Positions 8,358-15,639 of a stretch of 64,000 nt of DNA are shown piece after piece. Location of the stretch: NCBI GenBank assembly GCA_963839095.1, contig CAWIUF010000068.1, positions 62,001-126,000 of the forward strand, given 5' to 3'. The notes under the pieces are model-generated. The model was not told the origin of the DNA, searched no databases, and was given only the letters and a program-made list of their open reading frames with translations. Each line of letters opens with the position of its first letter. Position 1 is the first letter of the stretch. The DNA comes from Palsa-504 sp963839095. GTDB taxonomy: Bacteria; Actinomycetota; Actinomycetes; Streptosporangiales; Streptosporangiaceae. The translations under genes were made by a program, and so were the position numbers.

Positions 8358-10244
8358 TCAGCGGGCGGAGTTCTGGCGGCTGGCCGCCTTGTAGGCGTAG
8401 CGGCGCGCTGCCTTGGCCACCCTCTTATCGGGGTGCTGCTGGCCGATCAAGGTGAGTACGGCCGCGGCTTCGGGGTGAGGCAGTCTCGACATCGCGTCGA
8501 ACATCTCCTCCTCGGCACCCGCCGGCAGGGCATCGGCGAGCTGTTCCGCGAGTTCCGCGGGCTCGAGCTCTTCCGCAATGGCGGCCAGCATGTCGGTGAC
8601 CAGCCAGGCGATGTCACCGGGCTGTGGCTCGAGTTCCGGCGACGGGCCGTCGCCGGTCTCGGCGAGCGCCATCTTTGCGTAAGGGCGCAGGGCCGGGGCG
8701 TCCAGCGCCGCGCGCCAGCTTGGTTCGGCGGCGGCGCCGAGGCGGCGCACGACCGCGGTCGCGGTCAGCCGCTCCACGGGACCGGCGGCCGCACCGAGGT
8801 CGAGCAGCTCGCCCGCGGCCGCGCCGGGATCGCGCAGCGCCAGCCAGGCCTCGGCCTCGGCGGCGAACCCGTCCTCGGACGTGCCTTCCGCCGCCGCGAC
8901 CAGGTCGGCGGCCGTCATCTCGGCGGGCGGCGGGAGCAGCGGGACGTCTACTCCGGACGCGGTGAACTGCTCGCGGACCGCCCACGAGCCGAGCGGGGTG
9001 AGCCGGGCCGCTGGCTCTTGTTCCTCGTCGTCCAGGCTCACGGCGCCGAGATCGGCCAGGCGGCGCAGTAGCACGCCACCGGGTGCGCCATGGGCCTGCG
9101 TCCAGGCGGTCCAGGCAGCGGCGGCCTCGTCGGCGGGCAGCCCGTCTGTCGCATTCTCGCAGATCAGCTCATCGGCCGCGGCGGCCGGAAGGCTCTCGCC
9201 ACCCGCCAGGAACAGCAGGACGACCACGTCCGTCCCGACATCGTAGAAGTCGAGATCGTCTCCGCGTTCCTCGTCGATCTCGGCGTCGACCTCCATGCTC
9301 TCCGCCATCAGGAACGTCAGCGCTTCTGACCAGATCGCTAGCGTCTCGGCGTCGGTCCCGCCGTGCCACAGGCGGGCCGACTGGCCAGCCGTGACCACGG
9401 TGTCGTCGCTGTCCTCGTCGAGGAACCCGGCGGCCAGGGCGAGGTCCCACAGGTGAACCAGTTCCGGCACGTCGTACATGCTCGTGACGGCCGAGGGATC
9501 GGCGGGCCCGATACCGAGCCGCGTGGCGGCCGCGATCGTGTCCGCGGCGGTCAGTTCGCCGTCCTCGTCGGTGGCCTTGCCCGTGCCTACCCACTCGGTC
9601 AGACGCACCACCTCGGCGAGCATCGGCGACTTGCGGGCCAGGGCGGCGAGTTCGTCCGGCGCGGGCAGGCGCATCGGGGGCAGCCGGTCGGGCAGGCCGA
9701 ACGCCTCCTTGAGGTTGTAATCCTCCTCATCGGCGTCCAGGTCCTCGCCGAGTTCACTCGCGTTCGCGTTGTAGCGCGTGATCCAGTCCTGGACCGCGGC
9801 CGAGTCGGAGATGTCCACGCCCTCGGTGACCATCGCCTGCGTGATGGACCGGGCCGGGCCCCAGCGGGACGGGTCCATCACGGCGTCCGCGAAGCGCGGG
9901 GCCACCTGGTCGAGCTCGCGGCCGAGCCGCCGGGCCGCCGCGGCGGACAGCCGGCCCGTGTCAGCCAGGAAGGCCAGCAGGTCGCGCAGCGCGGGGACCG
10001 TGTCCTGCGTGTCCTCGAGGTCGAAGACGGTCACCTTGCGCGGGTAGACGTCCAGCAGCAGGTCTTCGAGGTCACCCGGGTTCAGCCGGGCCGGGCTGTC
10101 GAGACCCAGCTGGTCCCGTATCAGCCCGAGCAGCAGGTCCACCTCGGCCACGTCGGCCTCCGGCTCGCCGCTGAGCGTGCGGTCCGGGGCCGCCACCCAG
10201 CGGGAGAAGTCGGCCGAGATCTTGTCCATCGGGTCCGTCGCCAT
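8358..10244 (-). CDS. Conserved-looking 628-residue protein of unknown function
   Basis: I do not recognise this protein. It is a soluble, strongly acidic, Ala/Leu-rich, mostly helical protein with no signal peptide or membrane segment. The N-terminal 150 residues contain KISADFSRWV and a helical block. A middle part is rich in Asp/Glu (for example LGEDLDADEEDYNL). The last 150 residues (roughly AEAEAWLALRDPGAAAGELL through PHPEAAAVLTLIGQQHPDKR) look like degenerate HEAT-type helical repeats ending in a basic tail KRVAKAARRYAYKAASR. The ATG start has a TAGGCT -10 box 6 nt upstream, so the mRNA is probably leaderless. It is flanked by unrelated genes. Confidence 0.75.
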   Translation of the reverse strand: MATDPMDKISADFSRWVAAPDRTLSGEPEADVAEVDLLLGLIRDQLGLDSPARLNPGDLEDLLLDVYPRKVTVFDLEDTQDTVPALRDLLAFLADTGRLSAAAARRLGRELDQVAPRFADAVMDPSRWGPARSITQAMVTEGVDISDSAAVQDWITRYNANASELGEDLDADEEDYNLKEAFGLPDRLPPMRLPAPDELAALARKSPMLAEVVRLTEWVGTGKATDEDGELTAADTIAAATRLGIGPADPSAVTSMYDVPELVHLWDLALAAGFLDEDSDDTVVTAGQSARLWHGGTDAETLAIWSEALTFLMAESMEVDAEIDEERGDDLDFYDVGTDVVVLLFLAGGESLPAAAADELICENATDGLPADEAAAAWTAWTQAHGAPGGVLLRRLADLGAVSLDDEEQEPAARLTPLGSWAVREQFTASGVDVPLLPPPAEMTAADLVAAAEGTSEDGFAAEAEAWLALRDPGAAAGELLDLGAAAGPVERLTATAVVRRLGAAAEPSWRAALDAPALRPYAKMALAETGDGPSPELEPQPGDIAWLVTDMLAAIAEELEPAELAEQLADALPAGAEEEMFDAMSRLPHPEAAAVLTLIGQQHPDKRVAKAARRYAYKAASRQNSAR

Positions 10245-10250
10245 CCTTGT

Positions 10251-10256
10251 AGCCTA
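10251..10256 (-). promoter_or_regulatory. -10 box TAGGCT for the 628-residue gene
   Basis: TANNNT hexamer ending 6 nt before the ATG; the intervening ACAAGG may also act as a weak ribosome site. Confidence 0.5.
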
Positions 10257-10285
10257 GGGCCGGGCGGCCGCCGCCAGCGCCAGGT

Positions 10286-10641
10286 TCAGGTCCGGCTCCA
10301 CCAGGACTCCGGGGCGGCGGGCTCGGCCGGAGGAATCGCCGGCCGGGCGGCCGTGACGGCGGCGCGGCGGTGACGGCGGCGCGGGCGGTGACGATCACGG
10401 CCGCGCCGAAGACCGCGATCAGCACGCCGGCGACCAGGAGCCAGCCGGTGGCGGCCTCCAGGGCGGTCACCAGGCCGCAGTCGTGCGCGACCGAGCCGTC
10501 GAGGTCCTGGACGAACTGGCCGATGCCGGACTGGCACAGCGCCGCCTTGGGCGCCGCGAACGCGTGGTCCGCGAGGCCCGCCACGAACAGCACCACGCCG
10601 GTCACGACCGCTGCCACACCGGTTTTCCTACGTCGCCACAT
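10286..10641 (-). CDS. Small two-helix membrane protein, C-terminus uncertain
   Basis: The ATG at 10641 follows a good GGGGGAGAGG ribosome site. The product begins MWRRRKTGVAAVVTGVVLF (first membrane helix), has an exported-looking loop with two cysteines (ALCQSGIG, AHDCGLV), and a second helix GWLLVAGVLIAVFGAAVIV. Read literally, the frame continues far beyond, overlapping the 628-residue gene by 173 nt with low-complexity sequence. A shift at the 17-nt tandem repeat near 10353-10384 gives instead a compact end ARPAIPPAEPAAPESWWSRT and a stop at 10286. I judge the short form more likely. Function unknown. Confidence 0.5.
10353..10384. repeat. Two tandem copies of GTGACGGCGGCGCGG
   Basis: Identical 15-nt units at 10353-10367 and 10370-10384, followed by a partial third (GTGACG at 10388). 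The array is a likely slippage or miscall site and coincides with the frame change of the small membrane protein. Confidence 0.7.
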
Positions 10642-10760
10642 CGCGCCTCTCCCCCGGGCTCATCGGTCGGCTGCCAGAACCAGTGTGGCCGATTCCGGTG
10701 ACTGCTGCGAACAGATTGTGACGAAGAGACCGCACGTGGTGCCGGCGGATACCGGCCCCG

Positions 10761-10766
10761 TAGGCT
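10761..10766 (+). promoter_or_regulatory. -10 box TAGGCT for the first HAD gene
   Basis: TANNNT hexamer ending 6 nt before the GTG at 10773, the same geometry as other leaderless genes in this window. Confidence 0.5.
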
Positions 10767-10772
10767 GGAGGT

Positions 10773-11432
10773 GTGCCCCGGCTCGAAGCATGCCTCGTTG
10801 ACGCCTACGACACCATCGTGACCTGCGATTTCTCACCGCTCAGGCAGGGCGTGCCCGCCCTGGCCGGGATTCCGGTGGCTGTCTGGGAGCAGGAATACGG
10901 CCTGGTCAGCCTCCCGCTGAACGACGGCCGGATGTCCAAGGCGCAGGCGTTCCGCCAGATCATGGCGAACTGCGGCGCCGAGGCACCCGAGGACCTGGTC
11001 GCCGAGATGGTGCGCCAGGACCAGGAACTGCTGCTCGCGAACGCGCGCCTGTTCGACGACGCGATCCCGTTCCTGACCAGGCTCAGGGATCGCGGTATCA
11101 AGATCGCGATCGTCAGCAACTGCACCGAGAACACCCGCGCGATGCTGGTCGCGACCGGGGTGGACAAGCTGGTCGATGAGCTGGTGCTGTCGTGCGAGGT
11201 GCTCTCGGCCAAGCCGTCACCGGGGATATTCCAGCACGCCCTGCGCGTGCTGGACGTGCCCGCGGAGGCCGCCGTGTTCGTGGACGACCAGGCGCGCTTC
11301 TGCGCGGGCAGCGTGGCCGTCGGTATCCGCGCCGCGCAGATCGTCCGCGGCGAGCTCGACGGGCAGCGCCCGGCGGAGGGAATCACGCTGGTCCGGTCGC
11401 TGTCCGAGGTCGAGGCGATGTTCGGGGAGTAG
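10773..11432 (+). CDS. HAD-superfamily hydrolase (haloacid-dehalogenase type IA)
   Basis: A 219-residue cytosolic phosphatase-like HAD protein. Motif I is CLVDAYDTIV, where the nucleophile Asp is followed by A-Y as in the L-2-haloacid dehalogenase group (DAYGT) rather than the DxDGT of ordinary phosphatases. Motif II is IAIVSNCTEN, the motif III Lys is in SAKPSPGIFQ, and motif IV is VFVDDQARFC. The substrate is unknown. A close paralogue with the same motifs lies about 2.4 kb downstream. Transcription is probably leaderless from the GTG. The 3' end abuts the convergent VapC gene (2 nt apart). Confidence 0.85.
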   Translation: MPRLEACLVDAYDTIVTCDFSPLRQGVPALAGIPVAVWEQEYGLVSLPLNDGRMSKAQAFRQIMANCGAEAPEDLVAEMVRQDQELLLANARLFDDAIPFLTRLRDRGIKIAIVSNCTENTRAMLVATGVDKLVDELVLSCEVLSAKPSPGIFQHALRVLDVPAEAAVFVDDQARFCAGSVAVGIRAAQIVRGELDGQRPAEGITLVRSLSEVEAMFGE

Positions 11433-11434
11433 CC

Positions 11435-11842
11435 CTAAGTCCGGATATCGCGCTGCCGGACTTCCGGCACGACGTCCGCGACGGTCGCGAAATCACTGTC
11501 GACGTGCAGGATGATGAGGCCGTGATGGACCGCAGTGGCGCATACGAGCAGGTCGATGGGACCCGGGCCGCGATGCTGTCCCTTCTGGGTGAGCTTGTAC
11601 TGCGCGTTGTCCACCCAGCGCCAGCCGTTCTTGGGGACCGGGGCAACCTGGCAGAGGACATCGAGTTCCTCGGCCAGTTCGTCGCGATGGGCCGGGCCAG
11701 TCGCGGAGTACAGGAATTCCGTCCGCGTCGGCTCGCATACGCGCAACGCCCCGGCAGCGATGTGATCCGCCCAGACGGCCATCACTGCCGGGGTCCTTAG
11801 CAAGGACCACAGCCCGGAGGTATCGAGCAGATAGCCGATCAA
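11435..11842 (-). CDS. vapC: VapC-type PIN-domain ribonuclease toxin
   Basis: A 135-residue PIN-domain protein: IGYLLDTSGLWSLL carries the first catalytic Asp, a central Glu follows in CEPTRTEFLY, and the C-terminal pair is in PIDLLVCATAV and VDSDFATVADV. Toxins of this fold cleave tRNA or rRNA and arrest growth when not neutralised. It is the second gene of a two-gene operon; its ATG overlaps the antitoxin stop by 4 nt (ATGA), so translation is coupled. The specific RNA target is not predictable. Confidence 0.88.
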   Translation of the reverse strand: MIGYLLDTSGLWSLLRTPAVMAVWADHIAAGALRVCEPTRTEFLYSATGPAHRDELAEELDVLCQVAPVPKNGWRWVDNAQYKLTQKGQHRGPGPIDLLVCATAVHHGLIILHVDSDFATVADVVPEVRQRDIRT

Positions 11843-12072
11843 CCCAGGGCTGCCCGGCGGGCGGCCTTCGCCGCGTCGTGCGCCGCGATCGCGTCATCGA
11901 ACTCACCGCGGGCAGCGCGTGCGGCCAGTTTCTCAGCGGCTTCGAGGCGCCTGATTCGCGCCGCGTACTCCCGCAGGGCCGTGTTGATAGTTTCTTTCTT
12001 GGTGGTAGTGCCCATGAGGCGCATAGCCTCGGACAGGGCCTCATCGTCGATGTCAATCTGCGTGACGCTCAC
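11839..12072 (-). CDS. vapB: VapB-type antitoxin
   Basis: A 77-residue protein whose N-terminus (MSVTQIDIDDEALSEAMRLM) and following TTTKKETINTALREYAAR match the ribbon-helix-helix antitoxins of actinobacterial VapBC pairs (DUF2191-like). The C-terminal half is a charged helix that would wrap the toxin. The GTG start has a strong GGAGGTGG ribosome site. It is expected to bind its own promoter, where a 7-bp inverted repeat is visible. Confidence 0.85.
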   Translation of the reverse strand: MSVTQIDIDDEALSEAMRLMGTTTKKETINTALREYAARIRRLEAAEKLAARAARGEFDDAIAAHDAAKAARRAALG

Positions 12073-12084
12073 TGGCCACCTCCA

Positions 12085-12123
12085 ATGTTGGTCTTATATG
12101 AAGGTAACATACATGTCCAACAT
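12085..12123. promoter_or_regulatory. Inverted repeat ATGTTGG...CCAACAT, probable VapB operator
   Basis: Perfect 7-bp arms at 12085-12091 and 12117-12123 flank an AT-rich stretch containing TATAAG on the minus strand, a plausible -10 for vapBC. Binding here would autoregulate the toxin-antitoxin pair. The divergent oxidoreductase promoter lies 40 bp away. Confidence 0.5.
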
Positions 12124-12162
12124 CGACGGGTGGGGCAGGTAAGGTCGCCGGGGAGCAGCCCC

Positions 12163-12168
12163 TAGGCT
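12163..12168 (+). promoter_or_regulatory. -10 box TAGGCT for the first LLM oxidoreductase
   Basis: Hexamer ending 6 nt before the ATG at 12175, with no Shine-Dalgarno sequence in between; leaderless geometry. Confidence 0.5.
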
Positions 12169-12174
12169 GGGCGC

Positions 12175-13005
12175 ATGGATACCGGTGTAGCGATCTTCCC
12201 GACGCATGACGCGATCTCGCCCGCGGATGTGGCGCGGCTGGCGGAGGAGCGCGGGCATGAGTCGCTGTTCTTTCCCGAGCACACGCACATCCCGGCCGAC
12301 CGCCAGTCGCCGTGGCCCGGCGGGCCCGAGCTGCCGCGCAAGTACGCGCACACGTTCGACCTGTTCGTGGCGGCGACCGCGGCCGTGACGGTCACCTCGC
12401 GGCTGCGGGTCGGCTCGGGTATCTGCCTGGTCATCGAGCGGGACCCGATCACCACGGCCAAGGAGGTAGCCAGCGTCGACTACCTGTCCGGCGGCCGGTT
12501 CGAGTTCGGCGTGGGGGCGGGCTGGAACCGGGAGGAGATGGCCAACCACGGCACCGACCCGCGGCGGCGGATGGACCTGCTCCGGGAGCGGGTCGAGGCG
12601 ATGAAGGCGATCTGGACGCAGGACGAGGCGAGCTACGCGGGCGAGTACGTGAAGTTCGAGCGGATCTGGTCCTGGCCCAAGCCGGCCCAGCGGCCGCACC
12701 CGCCGGTGCTGGTGGGCGGGAACGGGCCGGGCGTGGTGGACCGGGTGCTGGCGTTCGGCGACGCGTGGTTCCCGAACTACGGCCGCAGCGGCATCCTGGA
12801 CCGGGTCGAGGAGCTGCGCTCGCGCGCGGACCGGCCGGTCGGGCTCATGGTGATGGGCATCCCGGCCGACGCCAAGGTGCTGGAGGAGTACGCCGCGGCC
12901 GGGTTTCAGCGAGCGGTGCACTGGCTGCCCTCAGCGCCGCGCGGGCCGGTCGAGCGGGCCATGGACCGGTTCGAGGCCGCGGTGGCGGAATTCCACGGGG
13001 CCTGA
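12175..13005 (+). CDS. LLM-class F420/flavin-dependent oxidoreductase
   Basis: A 276-residue luciferase-like monooxygenase-fold protein. It has ERGHESLFFPEHTHIP, RLRVGSGICLVIERDPITTAKE, the substrate/cofactor loop VDYLSGGRFEFGVGAGW followed by NREEMANHG, and the conserved RPHPPVLVGGNGPG. These features fit the mycobacterial-type F420-dependent subfamily, which uses deazaflavin for hydride transfer. The reaction is unknown. The gene is divergent from vapBC and single; its promoter appears leaderless. Confidence 0.87.
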   Translation: MDTGVAIFPTHDAISPADVARLAEERGHESLFFPEHTHIPADRQSPWPGGPELPRKYAHTFDLFVAATAAVTVTSRLRVGSGICLVIERDPITTAKEVASVDYLSGGRFEFGVGAGWNREEMANHGTDPRRRMDLLRERVEAMKAIWTQDEASYAGEYVKFERIWSWPKPAQRPHPPVLVGGNGPGVVDRVLAFGDAWFPNYGRSGILDRVEELRSRADRPVGLMVMGIPADAKVLEEYAAAGFQRAVHWLPSAPRGPVERAMDRFEAAVAEFHGA

Positions 13006-13020
13006 TTCCGCGGGCCTGAT

Positions 13021-13800
13021 TCACGGCCTGATGGCGCGGGTGGCGAAGTAGCCGGGCATGTACCGGCCGGTGATGTCGGCGTGGTGCGGCGCCTCGGTCA
13101 GGTGGGTGAGGACGAAGCCGGCCGCGAGCTGGCCGCCGAGCTGCGTGGTCAGCGTGTGGCTGTACTCGATCGGGCGGTCACCGTAGGTGCGCTGGCGGTC
13201 GGCCGCGGGCAGGTCGAGGGTGGAGAAGGGGATCCGGTGCCGGACGACGAGCTCCTCCCTGGCGTCCAGTGACTCGGTGTCGAAGATATACAGGTCCGGG
13301 TTGGTGAAGCCGGCCAGCAGCAGGCCGCCGGGGCGCAGCACGCGGAAGCACTCCCGCCAGACCGGGGCCAGGTCGGGGCAGAACGTGTTCGACACCGGGT
13401 TGAAGACGAGATCGAAGCTGGCGGCGGCGAACGCGCTCAGGTCTCGCATGTCGCCGAGCACGGTCCGGACGGCCAGGCCGTCCCGGGCGGCGACCTCCTC
13501 GTCGCGGGCGAGCTGGCGGGGCGAGTTGTCGAACACGGTGACGTCGGCGCCCGCCGCGGCGAGCACCGGGCCCTGCTGGCCGCCGCCGGAGGCCAGGCAG
13601 AGCACGGCGGTGCCGGCCAGGGCGGCCGGAAACCAGTCGCGGGGCACCGGCTCGTAGCCGATGAGGACCACCGACCAGTCACCGGCCCGGGCCCGGGCGA
13701 TGACCTCGGGCCCGGCCGGCTGGGTCCACTCGTTGCCGCGATCCACCTCGCGGTCCCAGGCGGCACGGTTATAGGCGACGGGATCAAGGTTCTCGGTCAC
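13021..13800 (-). CDS. SAM-dependent methyltransferase, class I
   Basis: A 259-residue soluble methyltransferase. Motif I is AVLCLASGGGQQGPVLA, the acidic ribose-binding residue is in DVTVFDNSP, and motif II is TVLGDMRDLSAF. Then come FDLVFNPVSNTF and the post-II segment FRVLRPGGLLLAGFTNPD. The acceptor is unknown; such stand-alone enzymes often methylate small metabolites. The start is a GTG with TAGTCT 8 nt upstream, again close to leaderless spacing. It is divergent from the second HAD gene, so the two share a 58-bp promoter region. Confidence 0.85.
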   Translation of the reverse strand: MTENLDPVAYNRAAWDREVDRGNEWTQPAGPEVIARARAGDWSVVLIGYEPVPRDWFPAALAGTAVLCLASGGGQQGPVLAAAGADVTVFDNSPRQLARDEEVAARDGLAVRTVLGDMRDLSAFAAASFDLVFNPVSNTFCPDLAPVWRECFRVLRPGGLLLAGFTNPDLYIFDTESLDAREELVVRHRIPFSTLDLPAADRQRTYGDRPIEYSHTLTTQLGGQLAAGFVLTHLTEAPHHADITGRYMPGYFATRAIRP

Positions 13801-13846
13801 AACCAGTGAGACTACGCTGGCCGGGATCCATCGCGGCCACGGCCGC

Positions 13847-13852
13847 TACCCT
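13847..13852 (+). promoter_or_regulatory. -10 box TACCCT for the second HAD gene
   Basis: TANNNT hexamer ending 6 nt before the GTG at 13859. Confidence 0.5.
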
Positions 13853-13858
13853 GATCGG

Positions 13859-14533
13859 GTGGGCCGCTTCGACGCATGCCTGGTGGACGCGTACAACACC
13901 ATCGTCTACACCGATTACGCCCCGTACCGGGACGAGCTGCCCGCGCTGGCCGGGCTGCCAGCCGAGGTACTGTACGGCGAGTTCAGGCGGCTCGGGCCGG
14001 CCGTGGGCACCGGCCAGATCACGCTGGCCGAGGCGTTCGCCGCGATCCTGCGGGCCGGCGGCGCCGAACCGCGGGCCGAGCTGGTCCGCGCGCTGACGGC
14101 CAGGACGCGGGAACTGCTGCTCGCCGCCGCCCGCCTGTACGACGATGCCCTGCCGTTCCTGCGGGAGCTCAGGTCGCAGGGCGTCCGGGTCGCCATCGTC
14201 AGCAACTGCGACGAGAACACCCGCCCGCTGCTGGCCGCCTCCGGGGTGGCGGCGCTGGCCGACGCGCTGATCCTGTCGTGCGAGGTGGGCGCGGAAAAGC
14301 CGCAGGCGGCGATCTACCAGCGGGCCCTGGACAGCCTCGGCGTGCCGGCCGGGGCCGCGCTGTTCGTGGACGACAACGCGGCCTTCTGCGCGGGCGCCGA
14401 GGAACTGGGCATCAGCGCGCTGCGCATCGTCCGGGCGACCGACGGGCACCGGCCCGGCCCGGGCGTGGTCACGTCGCTGGCCGAGGTCGGGGCGATGTTC
14501 GGTGCCCGGAAGGCCGGCGGCCGACGAGACTAG
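13859..14533 (+). CDS. HAD-superfamily hydrolase, paralogue of the gene at 10773
   Basis: A 224-residue HAD protein with motif I CLVDAYNTIV, motif II VAIVSNCDEN, Lys in AEKPQAAIYQ and motif IV LFVDDNAAFC. It aligns over its whole length with the HAD gene at 10773; the D-A-Y-N/D-T motif and spacing are the same, so the two arose by duplication or came in together. The substrate is unknown. The 3' end overlaps the end of the convergent DUF3037 gene by 4 nt. Confidence 0.85.
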   Translation: MGRFDACLVDAYNTIVYTDYAPYRDELPALAGLPAEVLYGEFRRLGPAVGTGQITLAEAFAAILRAGGAEPRAELVRALTARTRELLLAAARLYDDALPFLRELRSQGVRVAIVSNCDENTRPLLAASGVAALADALILSCEVGAEKPQAAIYQRALDSLGVPAGAALFVDDNAAFCAGAEELGISALRIVRATDGHRPGPGVVTSLAEVGAMFGARKAGGRRD

Positions 14534-14910
14534 CGGCTGACGCGGACCAGGGTGTCGAAGAGGTGGGCGAGCTCGGCGGCCGGGTCGGCGGTCAGGCCGC
14601 TGTGCACCGGGCCGGACTGGACGATGGTGGACCGGGGCGCGGTGAGCCAGCGGAACCGCTCGCCCAGCGGGCGCCCGGCCAGCGGGCCCTCGGTGCAGGC
14701 CTTCTCGAACGCGGTCAGGCCCGCGCGCACCGCGTCCAGGTCGACGGCCGGGTCGACCGCGAGCAGCCGCGGCTCGTCCAGCTCGATCCGGGCGCACAGG
14801 TACCGGTACGCCTGGGCGTAGACGATCACGCCGACGTTGACGGCCTCGCCGCGCTCGACCCGCGGCACCACCCGGATCAGCGCGTACTCGAAGACCTCCG
14901 ACTCGGTCAT
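14530..14910 (-). CDS. DUF3037 protein
   Basis: A 126-residue protein with the DUF3037 pattern: an opening EVFEYALIRVVPRVERGEAV, then NVGVIVYAQ and RIELDEPRLLAVDP. No catalytic role is known for the family. It is the second gene of a two-gene unit: its ATG overlaps the stop of the HipA-like gene by 4 nt (ATGA). This HipA-like plus DUF3037 arrangement recurs in bacteria, so the two proteins probably act together. No membrane segment or signal is visible. Confidence 0.85.
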   Translation of the reverse strand: MTESEVFEYALIRVVPRVERGEAVNVGVIVYAQAYRYLCARIELDEPRLLAVDPAVDLDAVRAGLTAFEKACTEGPLAGRPLGERFRWLTAPRSTIVQSGPVHSGLTADPAAELAHLFDTLVRVSR

Positions 14911-15629
14911 CGCCGGATCACCTCCGGGACGACCGGGGCGCGCGCCAGGAGGTACTCGGCGTAGGCGTCGGCGCCGCGGTCGCCGAACCAGCCGGGCGGG
15001 ACCAGGCCGGTGACCTCACGCAGGAGGTCGTCGGTGATCAGCGGGGCGAGCGCGGCGTGGGCGGCGCCGAGCCCGGCGGCACCGCGGTCGCCGAGCACGT
15101 GCTCGCGGGCGTCGAAGGCCCGCTTGGGATCGGCGGTGGGCCAGTTGTGGTGGAAGTACAGCGCCGCGCCGTGATCGATGAGCCAGATGTCGCCGTGCCA
15201 GACCAGGAGGTTCGGATTGCGCCAGGTGCGGTCGACGTTCTGCACCAGGGCATCGAACCACAGCACCTGGCTGGCGAAGTCACGGTCCGCCGACCAGCCG
15301 AGCGGATCGAAGCCGAACGAGCCGGGCAGGAAGTCGACCCCGAGGTTCAGCCCCTCGCTGGCCCGGAGCAGATCCTGGATCTCGGGATCGGGCTCGCTGC
15401 TGGCGATCCGCGGGTCGAGCCCGGCCAGCACCAGCTCGGGTACGCGCAGGCGCAGGCGGCGGGCGAGCTCGCCCGCGATGATCTCGGCGACCAGCGCGAG
15501 CGGCCCCTGCCCGGCGCCGCGGAACTTCATGACGTAGGTGCCGAGGTTGTCGGCCTCGACGATGGCGGGCAGCGACCCGCCCTCGCGCAGCGGGGTCACG
15601 TACCGCGTCACCGTGACGTGTTCGAGCAC
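14907..15629 (-). CDS. HipA-like kinase domain protein
   Basis: A 240-residue protein related to the HipA kinase fold but much shorter than classical HipA (about 440 residues), lacking its N-terminal subdomain and any HipB partner. Candidate ATP-site elements are YVMKFRGAGQG (Lys), EIIAGELARRL (helix C-like Glu), ALVQNVDRTWRNPNLLV (catalytic-loop Asp/Asn) and IWLIDHGAALYFHH (metal-binding Asp). Substrates are unknown; HipA itself phosphorylates glutamyl-tRNA synthetase. A TAACCT box 7 nt before the GTG permits a leaderless start although the sigma factor gene ends only 10 nt upstream. Coupled to DUF3037. Confidence 0.82.
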   Translation of the reverse strand: MLEHVTVTRYVTPLREGGSLPAIVEADNLGTYVMKFRGAGQGPLALVAEIIAGELARRLRLRVPELVLAGLDPRIASSEPDPEIQDLLRASEGLNLGVDFLPGSFGFDPLGWSADRDFASQVLWFDALVQNVDRTWRNPNLLVWHGDIWLIDHGAALYFHHNWPTADPKRAFDAREHVLGDRGAAGLGAAHAALAPLITDDLLREVTGLVPPGWFGDRGADAYAEYLLARAPVVPEVIRR

Positions 15630-15639
15630 GCGGGCCAGG

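Noticed and set aside
10072..10286. Extended C-terminus of the small membrane protein
   Set aside because: It overlaps the 628-residue gene by 173 nt in the same direction and is low complexity; a shift in the tandem repeat gives a compact end.
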